Notes: generated from the letters alone by a model not told the origin. A stretch of 64,000 nt of DNA from Candidatus Nanopelagicus sp. (GCA_016462445.1 JAEMTE010000004.1:1-64000), one strand, 5' to 3'. Shown: positions 1-9,223, numbered from the stretch's first letter. Numbers and translations are program-made.

Positions 1-491
1 ACCATTGTCATATTGCGTCCCTCTTGCTTTGGCGCAAACTCAACAATTGCTACTTCGGCTAACTCTTCAGCAATCTTTTGCAATAACCGATATCCCATCT
101 CTGGACGAGATTGCTCACGTCCGCGAAACTGAATAGTTACCTTCACCTTGTCGCCACCCATCAAAAACCTCTCAATATGATTACGTTTTGTTTCGTAATC
201 ATGAGGTTCAATCTTTGGTCGAAGCCGCATCTCTTTCACAACTATGTGTGTCTGATTTTGTCTTGCTTCCCGAGCTTTCTGCGCGATTTCGTACTTATAC
301 TTTCCGAAATCCATTATTTTGCAGACCGGTGGAACGGCATCTGGTGATATTTCGACGAGATCTAAACCGATCTCCTCCGATAACTTAAGCGCTTTAGCTA
401 TTGCTGTTACGCCAAGCTGTTCACCTTGATATCCAATCAACCGAACTTCAGGAACGCGAATTCGATCATTGATACGTGGTTCTGTGCTGAT
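1..491 (-). CDS. infC: translation initiation factor IF-3 (partial, C-terminus off the window)
   Basis: IF-3 binds the 30S subunit and checks start-codon/initiator-tRNA pairing. The ORF track misses it because it has no ATG, GTG or TTG start. Reading the minus strand from ATC at 491 gives [12 protein letters not shown], then the family segments [44 protein letters not shown] and FRGREQ. About 163 codons are visible before the edge; the family is usually 180-200 residues. An in-frame TAA lies eight codons upstream and only ATT or ATC can start the frame. An AAGGAG Shine-Dalgarno sits 5 nt before the ATC. A rare start codon is known for infC in E. coli (AUU), where it supports autoregulation by IF-3. 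rpmI and rplT would be expected just beyond the left edge. Confidence 0.95.
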   Translation of the reverse strand, partial: MSTEPRINDRIRVPEVRLIGYQGEQLGVTAIAKALKLSEEIGLDLVEISPDAVPPVCKIMDFGKYKYEIAQKAREARQNQTHIVVKEMRLRPKIEPHDYETKRNHIERFLMGGDKVKVTIQFRGREQSRPEMGYRLLQKIAEELAEVAIVEFAPKQEGRNMTM

Positions 492-506
492 AATTTCTCC
501 TTGCTG

Positions 507-564
507 TTTCGCTTAGATTGTTAGGCATTACACAAGCGAAAGACAGCCGCGCTTCATAAGAAGC
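507..564 (-). promoter_or_regulatory. structured infC leader with competing hairpins
   Basis: The roughly 225-nt stretch between infC and the divergent DUF3099 gene carries no convincing gene. Read on the minus strand it holds a perfect GCTTC-TTAT-GAAGC hairpin (551-564). The GAAGCG arm could instead pair with an upstream CGCTTC. An 8-bp stem TTTCGCTT/AAGCGAAA (507-541) ends a few bases before the AAGGAG ribosome-binding site. The layout suits autogenous control of the infC operon, but that role is inference. I do not recognise a catalogued leader family. Confidence 0.4.
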
Positions 565-718
565 AACCAGTTCACCGAAGCGAAGTAGGTGGGAGCGTAT
601 GCATCCACTTGATGGCGCAATAGTAGCGAAGGTAGTAAAAAGAGTGAAATCAGTCATCTTTCGAGCATAAATTGATGGCCAAGGTAAGTTAAAAGTGATA
701 ACCCCGTAGGCTAAGCAC

Positions 719-991
719 ATGCGTAAGCCAAAGGAAGAAGTACAGTCAATAACTACTGCTCAAAGTAGCCTGACAAATGACCAATCAGTAAGGCAGCGCA
801 GATACTTCATTTCTATGATGATTAGAACAATTTGTTTTATTTTAACTGTCGTACTACCTAGTCCATTCCGTTGGATCGCATTAGTTGGCGCAGTTACTCT
901 GCCTTACATTGCAGTTGTAGTAGCTAATGCGGGCCGAGAAACTATTAAAATGGATGCAATCTTTACGCCAAAGCGTAAGCGATTAAATTAA
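719..991 (+). CDS. DUF3099 family small membrane protein
   Basis: A 90-residue protein of unknown function, recognised as DUF3099, a family of small actinobacterial membrane proteins. A polar N-terminus (residues 1-30) precedes the conserved RQRRYFISMMIRTICF segment. Two hydrophobic helices follow (about 36-50 and 55-70), then the PYIAVVVANAGRE motif and a basic tail. The ATG at 719 is the only sensible upstream start, and its ribosome-binding site is weak. It is divergent from infC. Its 3' end overlaps the stop of the convergent ABC exporter gene by 9 bp, so no terminator separates them. No function can be assigned. Confidence 0.8.
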   Translation: MRKPKEEVQSITTAQSSLTNDQSVRQRRYFISMMIRTICFILTVVLPSPFRWIALVGAVTLPYIAVVVANAGRETIKMDAIFTPKRKRLN

Positions 992-2854
992 CTCTCCTTG
1001 CAGGTTCTGTCTCTCAAATAAATCAAAGTAGAGACCACGCTTTTCAACTAGCTGATCATGAGTTCCCCGCTCGACAATCTCACCCTTATCAAGTACTAAT
1101 ATTTGATCCGCTGCCGCAATAGTAGATAGGCGGTGTGCAATCACAATACTAGTCCGGCCAATTAGCGCCTCTTTTAGTGCCGCCTGCACCATTGCTTCAT
1201 TCTCAGAATCTAGATGAGCAGTTGCCTCATCTAAAATAACTATGCTTGGTTGCTTCAATAATAATCTGGCGATTGCAAGCCGTTGTTTCTCACCTCCTGA
1301 TAAGCGATGGCCGCGCTCACCAACAACGGTATCTAAGCCATTTGGAAGTGAGGTAATAAAATCCCAGATTCGAGCAGAGCGGCAAGCTGCCTCAATTTCA
1401 GCAAGTGTTGCACCAGATTTTGCATAACGCAGATTTACTAAAATCGTGTCATGAAACATATGAGAGTCTTGGGTAACGACACCAATGCAATGGCGCAAGG
1501 ATTTAATTGTGTAATCACGAATATCCACGCCATTAATCGAAATCACTCCACTGCTTACATCATAAAGTCTGGGAATTAAGCTACTAATGGTGCTCTTGCC
1601 GGCACCAGATGGCCCAACTATTCCGGTTAATGTGCCAGGGGCAGCGGTAAAAGATATTTTCTTTAGAACCTGTCCACTGCTTACCATCTCTGGCTTTGCC
1701 GCAATCTCAAGTGAGGCGAGTGAGATCTCCTCTGCCTTTGGATAGAAAAAAGAGACATCTTCAAACTTTAAATCTGGTTTTAAACTTACTAAATCCTTTG
1801 CAGCTTTAGCGTCAATAACCATTGGCTGTAGATCTAAAACCTCAAACACTCTCTCAAAAGAAACTAAAGCACTCATCACATCAACTCTCACATTAGATAA
1901 CGCGGTTAATGGTCCATACAACCTGGCAAGTAATGCTGTAATGGCCAGCAAAGTTCCAACCGTTAACTCACTATTAATGGCCAGATGTCCACCAATTCCA
2001 TAAGCAACCGCTGTGGCAACTGCTGCAATCGAGGTTAAAGCAATGAAGAAAATTCGATTTAGCATTGCTATTGAAATACCAATATCTGCAACCTTACGTG
2101 CCTTTACCGCAAAATCATCTTTTTCTTTTTTTGGATCCCCATAAAGTGAGACCAGTAAAGCACCCGAAACATTAAACCGCTCAGTCATATTTGCTGACAT
2201 CTGAGCATTTATATCAAAAGACTGCCTTGTATAGCCTTGTAGCTTTCGACCAACCCATTTTGTCGGAAGCAGAAATACTGGGAGCAGTACGAGAGAAACT
2301 AAAGTAATCTGCCAGGAAAGAGTAAACATTGTTATTGCAACCAGAATTAAACTTAAAAGATTACTAATCACCCCAGATAAAGTTGAGGTAAAGGCCTGTT
2401 GTGCTCCGATTACATCAGAATTAAGTCTGGAGATCAGCGCCCCGGTCTGGGTTCTAGTAAAGAAGGCAATTGATTGTTTTTGAACATGTTCAAATATCTG
2501 CTTTCTCAGATCATAAATAAGGCCTTCACCAATTCGGGAAGAAAACCACCTACCAGCCATACTAAATAGAGCATCCATTACCGCGATCACACCAACTGCG
2601 AAAGCTAACTTTGTAACTAACTCTGCGTTCTTTGGAATCACGCCATCATCAATCAATTTTCGTAGTAAAAGTGGTGTTGCAATTATTAGAAATGCGTCAA
2701 TAACAACTGTAATTAGAAAAAAAGTAAGCGAGACCTTATATGGAATAGCAAACTTGGCGATGCGCTTTAAAGTACCTGGCTTTAGCTTCTGATTCTTAAC
2801 AGATTGATCTTGAGTCAAAGATCTGAAGGACATCCAAGTTGCATGCATTGACAT
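983..2854 (-). CDS. ABC exporter, fused permease and ATPase (MsbA/BmrA type)
   Basis: A 623-residue half-transporter expected to work as a homodimer in the cytoplasmic membrane; the substrate is unknown. The N-terminal half (about 30-330) has six membrane helices of the ABC type-1 exporter fold. The C-terminal ATPase has Walker A GPSGAGKST, a Q-loop (VVTQDS), signature LSGGEKQR, Walker B IVILDEATA and H-loop IAHRLST. A linker of about 20 residues (EIAAKPEMVSSGQV) between the two halves is a little longer than usual. The ATG at 2854 has AAGG 7 nt upstream. The gene follows sufT by 31 bp on the same strand and may be read from the suf operon, but nothing in the sequence ties it to Fe-S metabolism. 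Confidence 0.93.
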   Translation of the reverse strand: MSMHATWMSFRSLTQDQSVKNQKLKPGTLKRIAKFAIPYKVSLTFFLITVVIDAFLIIATPLLLRKLIDDGVIPKNAELVTKLAFAVGVIAVMDALFSMAGRWFSSRIGEGLIYDLRKQIFEHVQKQSIAFFTRTQTGALISRLNSDVIGAQQAFTSTLSGVISNLLSLILVAITMFTLSWQITLVSLVLLPVFLLPTKWVGRKLQGYTRQSFDINAQMSANMTERFNVSGALLVSLYGDPKKEKDDFAVKARKVADIGISIAMLNRIFFIALTSIAAVATAVAYGIGGHLAINSELTVGTLLAITALLARLYGPLTALSNVRVDVMSALVSFERVFEVLDLQPMVIDAKAAKDLVSLKPDLKFEDVSFFYPKAEEISLASLEIAAKPEMVSSGQVLKKISFTAAPGTLTGIVGPSGAGKSTISSLIPRLYDVSSGVISINGVDIRDYTIKSLRHCIGVVTQDSHMFHDTILVNLRYAKSGATLAEIEAACRSARIWDFITSLPNGLDTVVGERGHRLSGGEKQRLAIARLLLKQPSIVILDEATAHLDSENEAMVQAALKEALIGRTSIVIAHRLSTIAAADQILVLDKGEIVERGTHDQLVEKRGLYFDLFERQNLQGELI

Positions 2855-2885
2855 AAGACAACCTTAGTGAGGTCTATAATAAAAT

Positions 2886-3197
2886 TTAAACAGTAAATCC
2901 AATCGAGCGTAATTGTTCACGCCCATCATCAGAAATTTTATTCGGACCCCAAGGTGGTAGCCAAACCCAGTTGATTTTCACATCTGAAGTTATATCAGCT
3001 AGAACCTGCCGAGTTTGATCCTCAATTACATCTTGCAATGGGCATGCAGCAGAGGTTAATGTCATATCAAGGGTTGCAATATTATTTTCATCTAACCGCA
3101 TGTCATAAACTAAGCCAAGATCAACTACGTTAATACCAAGCTCTGGATCAATTACATCCTTCATCGCCTCTGTTACATCATCAATAGTTGTACTCAT
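2886..3197 (-). CDS. sufT: SUF system maturation factor SufT (DUF59/MIP18 family)
   Basis: A 103-residue DUF59 (MIP18/PaaD-like) protein that assists Fe-S cluster maturation or delivery. Diagnostic motifs are VIDPELGINVVDLGLVYD at the N-terminus, LTSAACPL with the conserved cysteine in the middle, and VWLPPWGPNKIS near the end. It is the last suf gene, 9 bp after the sufU stop. The sequence before its ATG can be read in two ways: AGGA as a Shine-Dalgarno site 7 nt away, or TAGGAT (whose TAG is the sufU stop) as a -10 box 6 nt before the ATG. The product call is secure from sequence and operon context. Confidence 0.93.
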   Translation of the reverse strand: MSTTIDDVTEAMKDVIDPELGINVVDLGLVYDMRLDENNIATLDMTLTSAACPLQDVIEDQTRQVLADITSDVKINWVWLPPWGPNKISDDGREQLRSIGFTV

Positions 3198-3206
3198 CTG
3201 CTAATC

Positions 3207-3641
3207 CTATGCCATCACTTGCGCAGAAGCATCTTTAAATGCCATCCAACCGAGTAGGGCGCATTTAATTCGGGCTGGAAACTTAGATACGCCAGCAAAT
3301 GCCACACCATCCTCTAGTAAGTTCTCATCCCCCACTGACTGTCCCTTGCTCTGCATTAACTCTACAAAAGCGTCAAGAATCTTTATTGCCTCTTGATAGC
3401 TCTTACCAATTAATAGCTCACTCATCACTGAGGCACTTGCCATTGATATTGAGCAGCCAATCCCATCCCAGGAAATCTCCTTAACTATCTGCCCGCTCAT
3501 TAATAAATTAAGAGTTACTTCATCACCGCAACTAGGGTTGTTGTGATGGACTTGAATATCTTTCTGCTCTGATAATCCTTTATGTTTAGGCGACTTATAG
3601 TGATCAAGAATTACCTCTTGATAGAGTGAATCTAACTCCAT
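3207..3641 (-). CDS. sufU: SufU, sulfur acceptor of SufS (NifU/IscU-like)
   Basis: A 144-residue zinc-dependent sulfurtransferase that takes persulfide sulfur from SufS and passes it to the SufBCD scaffold. It has the three SufU cysteines in NNPSCGDE, WDGIGCSIS and ARIKCALLGW, the acidic zinc ligand just after the first cysteine, and the SufU-specific insertion that separates it from IscU. Its ATG overlaps the sufS stop by one base (TAATG), implying translational coupling of the enzyme and acceptor pair. Length is normal. Confidence 0.95.
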   Translation of the reverse strand: MELDSLYQEVILDHYKSPKHKGLSEQKDIQVHHNNPSCGDEVTLNLLMSGQIVKEISWDGIGCSISMASASVMSELLIGKSYQEAIKILDAFVELMQSKGQSVGDENLLEDGVAFAGVSKFPARIKCALLGWMAFKDASAQVMA

Positions 3642-4888
3642 TACTTTCCCACCTTGAAGTAAATTTTAACCTGCTCAATTGCTGCAAGAAGAGCGGTGAT
3701 ATCAGATGAGTCGTTATATAAATGAAATGATGCTCTAGTAGTGCCTACTAAATTAAGTTTGCGCATCAACGGCCAGGCGCAGTGATGGCCTGTTCTGACT
3801 GCAATTCCATACTGATCAAGAACCTGTCCAACATCATGGGGGTGCACGCCATCGACTGTGAAGGAGACAACTCCGCCACGATCTTTCATATCAAGTGGGC
3901 CAATTACATCTACCCCAGATATTTTAGAAATACCATCTAGTAATTGCTTAGTTAAATCCGCTTCATGCCCTGCAATCTTTTCCATGCCAACCATATTTAA
4001 ATAATCAATTGCAGCTGATAACCCAACAGCTTGTGCCATATTAGGAACTCCTGCTTCAAATTTTCTAGGAGCTTTTGCCCAGGTTGCCCCCTCCATACTT
4101 ACTGAATCAACCATTGAACCACCAAATAATGCCGGCTCAAGCTTCTCTAATAATTCTGTTCTACCCCAAAGAATTCCAACTCCAGTTGGACCTAAAGCTT
4201 TGTGGCCAGAGAATGCTAGAAAATCAACATCTAATTTTTTAACATCAACTGCAAAGTGGGGTGCTGATTGACAGGCATCTAGTACTACCACTGCGCCAAC
4301 AGCATGTGCTGCCTTAGTAATCTCAGTCAGAGGCACAATTGTTCCAAAAACATTTGACTGATGGGTTATTGCAACAACTTTAGTCTTCTTATTAATTAGC
4401 GTATCGATATTAGAAGTATCTATTCTGCCATCCTTTGTGATAGAAAACCAGCGCAATTTTGCACCAGATCTCTTAGCCAGTTGTTGCCACGGAATTAAAT
4501 TAGCGTGGTGCTCCATCTCAGAGACCACAATCTCATCTCCGGCAGATACATTAAACTTAGAATCAGGGTTACCTAATGAGTAGGCGATCATATTTAAAGA
4601 CTCGGTGGCACTTTTGGTAAAAATTACCTCATCAGTTTTTGCGCCAATAAAATTAGCAAGATTCTCTCTGGCAGATTCATAAGCCTGCGATGCCTCTTCA
4701 GCTAGTAGGTGTGCACCACGGTGAACAGCAGAGTTAATTGTTCGATAAAAATTAGATTCAGCAGCAATTACTGACTCTGGCTTTTGCGAGGTAGCACCAT
4801 TATCTAAGTAGATTAAAGGATTATCACCGCGCACCTTGCGATGGAGAATAGGAAAATCCTTCTTGTATTTAGATAGATCTACACTCAT
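3641..4888 (-). CDS. sufS: cysteine desulfurase SufS
   Basis: A 415-residue PLP-dependent class V aminotransferase-fold enzyme that converts cysteine to alanine and leaves a persulfide for cluster assembly. Visible motifs are YLDNGATSQKP at the N-terminus, SEMEHHANL, VLDACQSAPH, the PLP lysine in FSGHKALGPTGVG, and the catalytic cysteine loop RTGHHCAWPLM. Length is typical of group II (SufS) desulfurases. It lies 6 bp after sufC and is coupled to sufU by the TAATG overlap. It acts with SufU in the cytoplasm. Confidence 0.97.
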   Translation of the reverse strand: MSVDLSKYKKDFPILHRKVRGDNPLIYLDNGATSQKPESVIAAESNFYRTINSAVHRGAHLLAEEASQAYESARENLANFIGAKTDEVIFTKSATESLNMIAYSLGNPDSKFNVSAGDEIVVSEMEHHANLIPWQQLAKRSGAKLRWFSITKDGRIDTSNIDTLINKKTKVVAITHQSNVFGTIVPLTEITKAAHAVGAVVVLDACQSAPHFAVDVKKLDVDFLAFSGHKALGPTGVGILWGRTELLEKLEPALFGGSMVDSVSMEGATWAKAPRKFEAGVPNMAQAVGLSAAIDYLNMVGMEKIAGHEADLTKQLLDGISKISGVDVIGPLDMKDRGGVVSFTVDGVHPHDVGQVLDQYGIAVRTGHHCAWPLMRKLNLVGTTRASFHLYNDSSDITALLAAIEQVKIYFKVGK

Positions 4889-4894
4889 TGTGTA

Positions 4895-5647
4895 TTACGC
4901 AGTTATGTACTCTGCGTAACCCTTCTCCTCAAGCTTGTCCGCAAGCTCTGGTCCACCCTCTTCAACAATTTTGCCATTAGCAAATACATGCACATAATCA
5001 GGCTTTATGTAACGAAGAATTCTGGTGTAGTGGGTGATTAACATAACCCCAAGATCAGAGTTAGCCTTTACGCGATTTACACCTTCAGAAACAATTCGAA
5101 GTGCATCAACATCAAGACCTGAATCTGTCTCATCTAAAATTGCAATCTTTGGCTTTAGTAACTCCATCTGCAAAATCTCATGACGCTTTTTCTCCCCGCC
5201 TGAGAAGCCCTCATTAACATTTCGCTCTGAAAAATCAGTATCCATATTTAATGAAGCCATAGCAGCTTTAACCTCACCAACCCAGGTGCGAACCTTTGGT
5301 GCCTCACCACGGATTGCAGTAACTGCAGTTCTTAAGAAGTTAGATACTGAGACACCTGGTACCTCAACTGGGTACTGCATTGCAAGAAATAATCCAGCCT
5401 TTGCTCGTTCATCAACACTCATCTCAAGTACATCTGCGCCATCTAAAGTTACAGATCCTTCAGTAATAATGTATTTAGGATGACCTGCAATTGAGTATGC
5501 AAGGGTTGATTTACCAGAACCATTTGGTCCCATAATTGCATGGGTCTCACCAGATCGAATTGTTAGATCTACACCTCGTAAAATCTCTTTATTTCCAGCA
5601 TCGGTTAACACACTTACCTGCAAGTTCTTAATCTCTAATACGCTCAT
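4895..5647 (-). CDS. sufC: Fe-S assembly ATPase SufC
   Basis: A 250-residue ABC-type ATPase that forms the SufBC2D scaffold and drives its conformational change. Motifs are Walker A GPNGSGKST, signature GFSGGEKKR, Walker B KIAILDETDSGLD and the H-loop LITHYTRIL. It has no membrane domain, as expected for SufC. An AGGAG 6-7 nt upstream supports the ATG. It follows the Rieske ferredoxin gene by 22 bp and precedes sufS by 6 bp. Confidence 0.97.
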   Translation of the reverse strand: MSVLEIKNLQVSVLTDAGNKEILRGVDLTIRSGETHAIMGPNGSGKSTLAYSIAGHPKYIITEGSVTLDGADVLEMSVDERAKAGLFLAMQYPVEVPGVSVSNFLRTAVTAIRGEAPKVRTWVGEVKAAMASLNMDTDFSERNVNEGFSGGEKKRHEILQMELLKPKIAILDETDSGLDVDALRIVSEGVNRVKANSDLGVMLITHYTRILRYIKPDYVHVFANGKIVEEGGPELADKLEEKGYAEYITA

Positions 5648-5669
5648 TTTTATCTCCTATGTTGTTGGG

Positions 5670-5963
5670 TTAACTGATTACTACTTTGTTGCCATCGCGC
5701 TTTACATTAAAGGCCTTTAACGCTTCAGTTGCTGGTGGGGTAAGTGCCTGCCCGGTACGCAAATCAAACTCTGCTCCATGTAGCCAACACTCAATTTTTG
5801 TTCCAGTAACTTCGCCCTCAGAAAGAGAGGCCTCAGAATGTGTGCAGGTATCTGCAATTGCGAAAACTTCATCCCCTACTCGGGTAACACAAACTGCTGT
5901 GCCATTTACCTCAATAGCAACTGGCTTACTATCAACTAGAGAATCAAAAGCTAACTCACTCAT
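5670..5963 (-). CDS. Rieske-type [2Fe-2S] ferredoxin within the suf operon
   Basis: A 97-residue protein made of a single Rieske domain, resembling the ferredoxin component of non-heme iron dioxygenases. The two cluster-binding loops are CTHSEASLSEG (Cys-X-His) and CWLHGAEFD (Cys-X2-His), giving the expected two Cys and two His ligands. There is no membrane anchor, so it is cytoplasmic. It is coupled to sufD by a one-base TAATG overlap. The position between sufD and sufC is common in actinobacterial suf operons. A role in electron supply or in testing cluster assembly is inference; no oxygenase is encoded nearby. Confidence 0.9.
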   Translation of the reverse strand: MSELAFDSLVDSKPVAIEVNGTAVCVTRVGDEVFAIADTCTHSEASLSEGEVTGTKIECWLHGAEFDLRTGQALTPPATEALKAFNVKRDGNKVVIS

Positions 5964-7048
5964 TACTCTCCTACCTTTGCTAGCTCATCATCAATTCTGC
6001 CCATCAATCGCTCTTCTAACTCTTCACTCTTTAATTTACTTACAATCTCAGCAAAGAAGCCACGAATAACTAATCTGCGAGCAATATCGGAAGGGATTCC
6101 CCGTGATTGCAGATAAAACAGTTGCTCATCATCAAAGCGACCAGTTGTGCTGGCATGGCCTGCGCCAATAATCTCACCGGTTTCAATCTCTAAATTCGGA
6201 ACCGAGTCAGCACGAGCACCATCTGTTAGTAAAAGATTTCGGTTTAACTCATATGTATCAGTTCCATCTGCACCTTTATGAATAAACACATCCCCAATCC
6301 ATACCGTACGCGCATCATTACCAGCTAATGCTCCCTTGTAATTAACCCTAGATTTTGCATTTGGCACATTGTGATCAACATGGATGCGATGCTCTAGATG
6401 CTGTCCATCGGTTGCAAAGTAGATTCCATATAGATCAGCAAAGGCACCGGGACCAGTAAATTCAACAGTTGGACTAATACGTACAACTGAACCACCAATT
6501 GAAACTACGTAAGAGGTGAATTGTGCATCCTTGGCAATAATTGCATGGTGTTGGCCAACATGAACAGCATCTCTATCCCACTCCTGCAAGGTAATAAAAT
6601 TAAGACTAGCGCCAGCAGCTAGTGAAATTTCAATCTCTTCTCCAATCTGAGCTGAACCATTATTTTCAATAATTACAGTTGCTCTGCTATTTACACCAGC
6701 TTGAATTACCAATCTGCTCAGTTCAGCAGTGTTACCACAACTACGTTTTAAAAAGATTGGCTCGCTTAGCTCAATATCCTTATCAATACTGAGTAAGGAG
6801 ATCTTTTTAACATTTTGGCGAATTCGATTTGTAACCACATCATTTGATGCGTAGCCAGGTGGAAACTCGGCAGCATCTGGAGTAGTAAGTGATACGCCAG
6901 CAGCAAGGGCTGCTTTACTGGAGATAGAAATATGATCAGCAACATCTAATGAAAGATCATGTAATCCAGCAAGCCGCTTTAGCGGAGTAAAGCGCCACTC
7001 CTCTTCCCGACCATGTGGGGTTAGGTAATTACTAGTTAATAAACTCAT
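5963..7048 (-). CDS. sufD: Fe-S scaffold subunit SufD
   Basis: A 361-residue member of the SufB/SufD beta-helix family that forms the scaffold with SufB and SufC. The N-terminus reads GREEEWRFTPLKRL, the usual SufD start. The central repeats (INNGSAQIGE-like strands) and the C-terminal block TGRFDDEQLFYLQSRG and ARRLVIRGFFAEI are characteristic. It is shorter than SufB and lacks SufB's N-terminal extension. One-base stop/start overlaps join it to sufB upstream and to the Rieske gene downstream. Confidence 0.95.
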   Translation of the reverse strand: MSLLTSNYLTPHGREEEWRFTPLKRLAGLHDLSLDVADHISISSKAALAAGVSLTTPDAAEFPPGYASNDVVTNRIRQNVKKISLLSIDKDIELSEPIFLKRSCGNTAELSRLVIQAGVNSRATVIIENNGSAQIGEEIEISLAAGASLNFITLQEWDRDAVHVGQHHAIIAKDAQFTSYVVSIGGSVVRISPTVEFTGPGAFADLYGIYFATDGQHLEHRIHVDHNVPNAKSRVNYKGALAGNDARTVWIGDVFIHKGADGTDTYELNRNLLLTDGARADSVPNLEIETGEIIGAGHASTTGRFDDEQLFYLQSRGIPSDIARRLVIRGFFAEIVSKLKSEELEERLMGRIDDELAKVGE

Positions 7049-8460
7049 TAACCAACTGCGCCTTCCATTTGCATTTCAATAAGTCGATTTAATTCAAGGG
7101 CATACTCCATTGGTAGCTCCTTAGCGATTGGCTCAATAAAGCCACGGACAATCATCGCCATCGCCTCATCCTCACTTAAGCCACGAGACATTAAGTAAAA
7201 GAGTTGGTCATCACTGATTTTAGAGACTGTCGCCTCATGTCCCATAGAGACATCATCTTCGCGAACATCAACATAAGGATATGTATCAGAGCGAGAAATA
7301 GTGTCAACAAGTAAGGCGTCACATTTAACTGTGCTCTTAGAGTGATGCGCACCTTTTTCAACTTTTACTAAACCACGGTATGAGGTTCGACCACCACCTC
7401 GTGCCACTGATTTAGAGATAATTGTTGATGATGTGTAAGGGGCGGCATGAACCATCTTTGCACCAGCATCTTGATGTTGTCCCTCACCAGCAAAGGCGAT
7501 TGAAAGTGTCTCACCCTTTGAGTGTGGTCCCATCAACATAACAGCTGGATACTTCATGGTTACCTTAGATCCGATGTTGCCATCGATCCACTCCATAGTG
7601 GCTCCCTCAGCACATGTTGCTCGCTTTGTTACCAAGTTATAAACATTGTTTGACCAGTTTTGAATAGTTGTGTAACGAACTCGAGCATTTTTCTTTACAA
7701 TAATTTCAACAACTGCTGAGTGCAATGAATCAGATGAATAAATTGGCGCAGTACAACCTTCAACATAGTGAATATATGAATCCTCGTCAGCGATGATTAA
7801 GGTGCGCTCAAACTGGCCCATATTCTCAGTATTAATTCGAAAGTATGCCTGAAGTGGAATATCAACCTTTACACCCTTTGGTACATAAATAAATGAACCA
7901 CCAGACCAAACAGCGGTATTAAGGGCGGCAAATTTGTTGTCACCAACTGGAATTACCGTTCCAAAGTACTCTTTAAATAGATCACCATGGGTGCGTAGTG
8001 CAGTATCGGTATCAAGAAATAGCACACCCTGCTTCTCTAAATCTTCCCGGATTGAGTGGTAAACCACCTCAGACTCATATTGAGCAGCAACACCAGAAAC
8101 TAAACGTTTTTTCTCTGCCTCTGGAATACCAAGTCGATCGTAGGTATTTTTAATATCATCTGGCAGATCTTCCCAAGAGGTAGCTTGCTTCTCAGTTGAG
8201 CGCACAAAGTATTTGATTGTGTCAAAGAAAATTCCACTTAAATCTGATCCCCAACTTGGCATTGGCTTCTTATCAAATAAACCTAAACCTTTTAAGCGAA
8301 GATCAAGCATCCATTGTGGCTCACTCTTCTTAGCTGAGATATCACGAACAACCTCTTCATTAAGGCCGCGGCGACTATTTGATCCAGCATCAGTTTTATC
8401 TGACCAGCCGTACTCATACTTTCCAATACCTTCTAATTCTGGATGGGCGATTTGGGTCAT
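7048..8460 (-). CDS. sufB: Fe-S scaffold subunit SufB
   Basis: A 470-residue SufB, the subunit on which new clusters are built. Family landmarks are [14 protein letters not shown] near the N-terminus, FVYVPKGV-type [41 protein letters not shown], and the C-terminal block [21 protein letters not shown] with IVRGFIEPI. No intein interrupts it, unlike some mycobacterial homologues. It overlaps the end of sufR by 4 bp (ATGA), so the regulator is read first and the scaffold is coupled to it. Confidence 0.97.
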   Translation of the reverse strand: MTQIAHPELEGIGKYEYGWSDKTDAGSNSRRGLNEEVVRDISAKKSEPQWMLDLRLKGLGLFDKKPMPSWGSDLSGIFFDTIKYFVRSTEKQATSWEDLPDDIKNTYDRLGIPEAEKKRLVSGVAAQYESEVVYHSIREDLEKQGVLFLDTDTALRTHGDLFKEYFGTVIPVGDNKFAALNTAVWSGGSFIYVPKGVKVDIPLQAYFRINTENMGQFERTLIIADEDSYIHYVEGCTAPIYSSDSLHSAVVEIIVKKNARVRYTTIQNWSNNVYNLVTKRATCAEGATMEWIDGNIGSKVTMKYPAVMLMGPHSKGETLSIAFAGEGQHQDAGAKMVHAAPYTSSTIISKSVARGGGRTSYRGLVKVEKGAHHSKSTVKCDALLVDTISRSDTYPYVDVREDDVSMGHEATVSKISDDQLFYLMSRGLSEDEAMAMIVRGFIEPIAKELPMEYALELNRLIEMQMEGAVG

Positions 8461-9182
8461 GAGCGTGCTCCTTCTTTCGTTTTGGATTTACGTTTTTGGG
8501 AATTATTTGCAGGGATAAATGTGGTGCAAACACCATCACCGTGGGCAATAGTGGCAAGACGTTGAACATGGGTTCCAAGAATTGCTGAAAATGCTGCAGT
8601 CTCCGCCTCGCAAAGTTGGGGAAACTCAGATGCTACGTGAGCAATTGGACAGTGGTGTTGGCAAATCTCTTCACCACTTCCCATCTTGTCAGTTGTTGCG
8701 GCATAACCCTCTTTAGTTAATATCTTTGCAAGCGCCCGAGTTTTTTCAGAGATATTTTTATTAGAGAGCTTAATCTGCTCACCCTTACGAATAAATTCAT
8801 TAGCCCTACTCTGTGCAAACTCAGTAACAAGGTGGGAACCATTTTTGCTTGCCATAAACTTCAGCGCCGCAACTGCTAAATCATCATATGAGTGTTCAAA
8901 TTTCTCTCGTCCACCATCTGTCATTACAAACACCTTTGATGGTCTGCCTCTGCCACGAAGTGTGCTGCTTTGATATGGCTCTCGCGCAGTTAATACTCCC
9001 TCGGCAATTAATGAATCTAAATGGCGACGAATACCTGCTGGTGTGATTGCTAATTTCTGTGCTAAATCTGCAGCGGTAGCTGGGCCTGCCTCCAAAATGG
9101 TGCGGGCAACCTGATCGCGGGTCTTATCTGGCTCACTCTTTTTCACAACATAAGTGTTGCGTAATTCAGCGATAAGTGCCAA
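8457..9182 (-). CDS. sufR: SufR-type Fe-S-sensing repressor of the suf operon
   Basis: A 241-residue winged-helix regulator. The DNA-binding domain lies near residues 22-90 ([28 protein letters not shown]). The C-terminal sensor carries the conserved cysteines [18 protein letters not shown] and GDGVCTTF that hold a [4Fe-4S] cluster in known SufR proteins. It heads the suf operon, which it is expected to repress when the cluster is bound. The start is uncertain. The track uses TTG at 9182; an in-frame GTG at 9146 would remove 12 residues and still keep the full DNA-binding domain. A SufR-like operator overlaps this region (separate entry). Confidence 0.92.
   Translation of the reverse strand: MALIAELRNTYVVKKSEPDKTRDQVARTILEAGPATAADLAQKLAITPAGIRRHLDSLIAEGVLTAREPYQSSTLRGRGRPSKVFVMTDGGREKFEHSYDDLAVAALKFMASKNGSHLVTEFAQSRANEFIRKGEQIKLSNKNISEKTRALAKILTKEGYAATTDKMGSGEEICQHHCPIAHVASEFPQLCEAETAAFSAILGTHVQRLATIAHGDGVCTTFIPANNSQKRKSKTKEGARS
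9143..9159 (-). promoter_or_regulatory. predicted SufR operator
   Basis: On the minus strand the sequence reads ACACT-TATGT-TGTGA (9143-9157). This matches, as I recall it, the ACACT-N5-TGTGA site reported for mycobacterial SufR. The overlapping CAAC-N6-GTTG on the plus strand (9146-9159) matches the cyanobacterial SufR consensus. It lies at the very start of sufR, covering the GTG codon at 9146 and a TATGTT hexamer, which suits negative autoregulation. Binding is inferred from motif match only. Confidence 0.65.
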
Positions 9183-9223
9183 TCCATCCGCTGCTTTATG
9201 GTGTGAATTACGCCTTACTCCTA

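Noticed and set aside
466-720. 84-aa minus-strand ORF across the infC leader
   Set aside because: It runs through the infC ribosome-binding site into infC in another frame and has no recognisable domain. The leader structures explain the region better.
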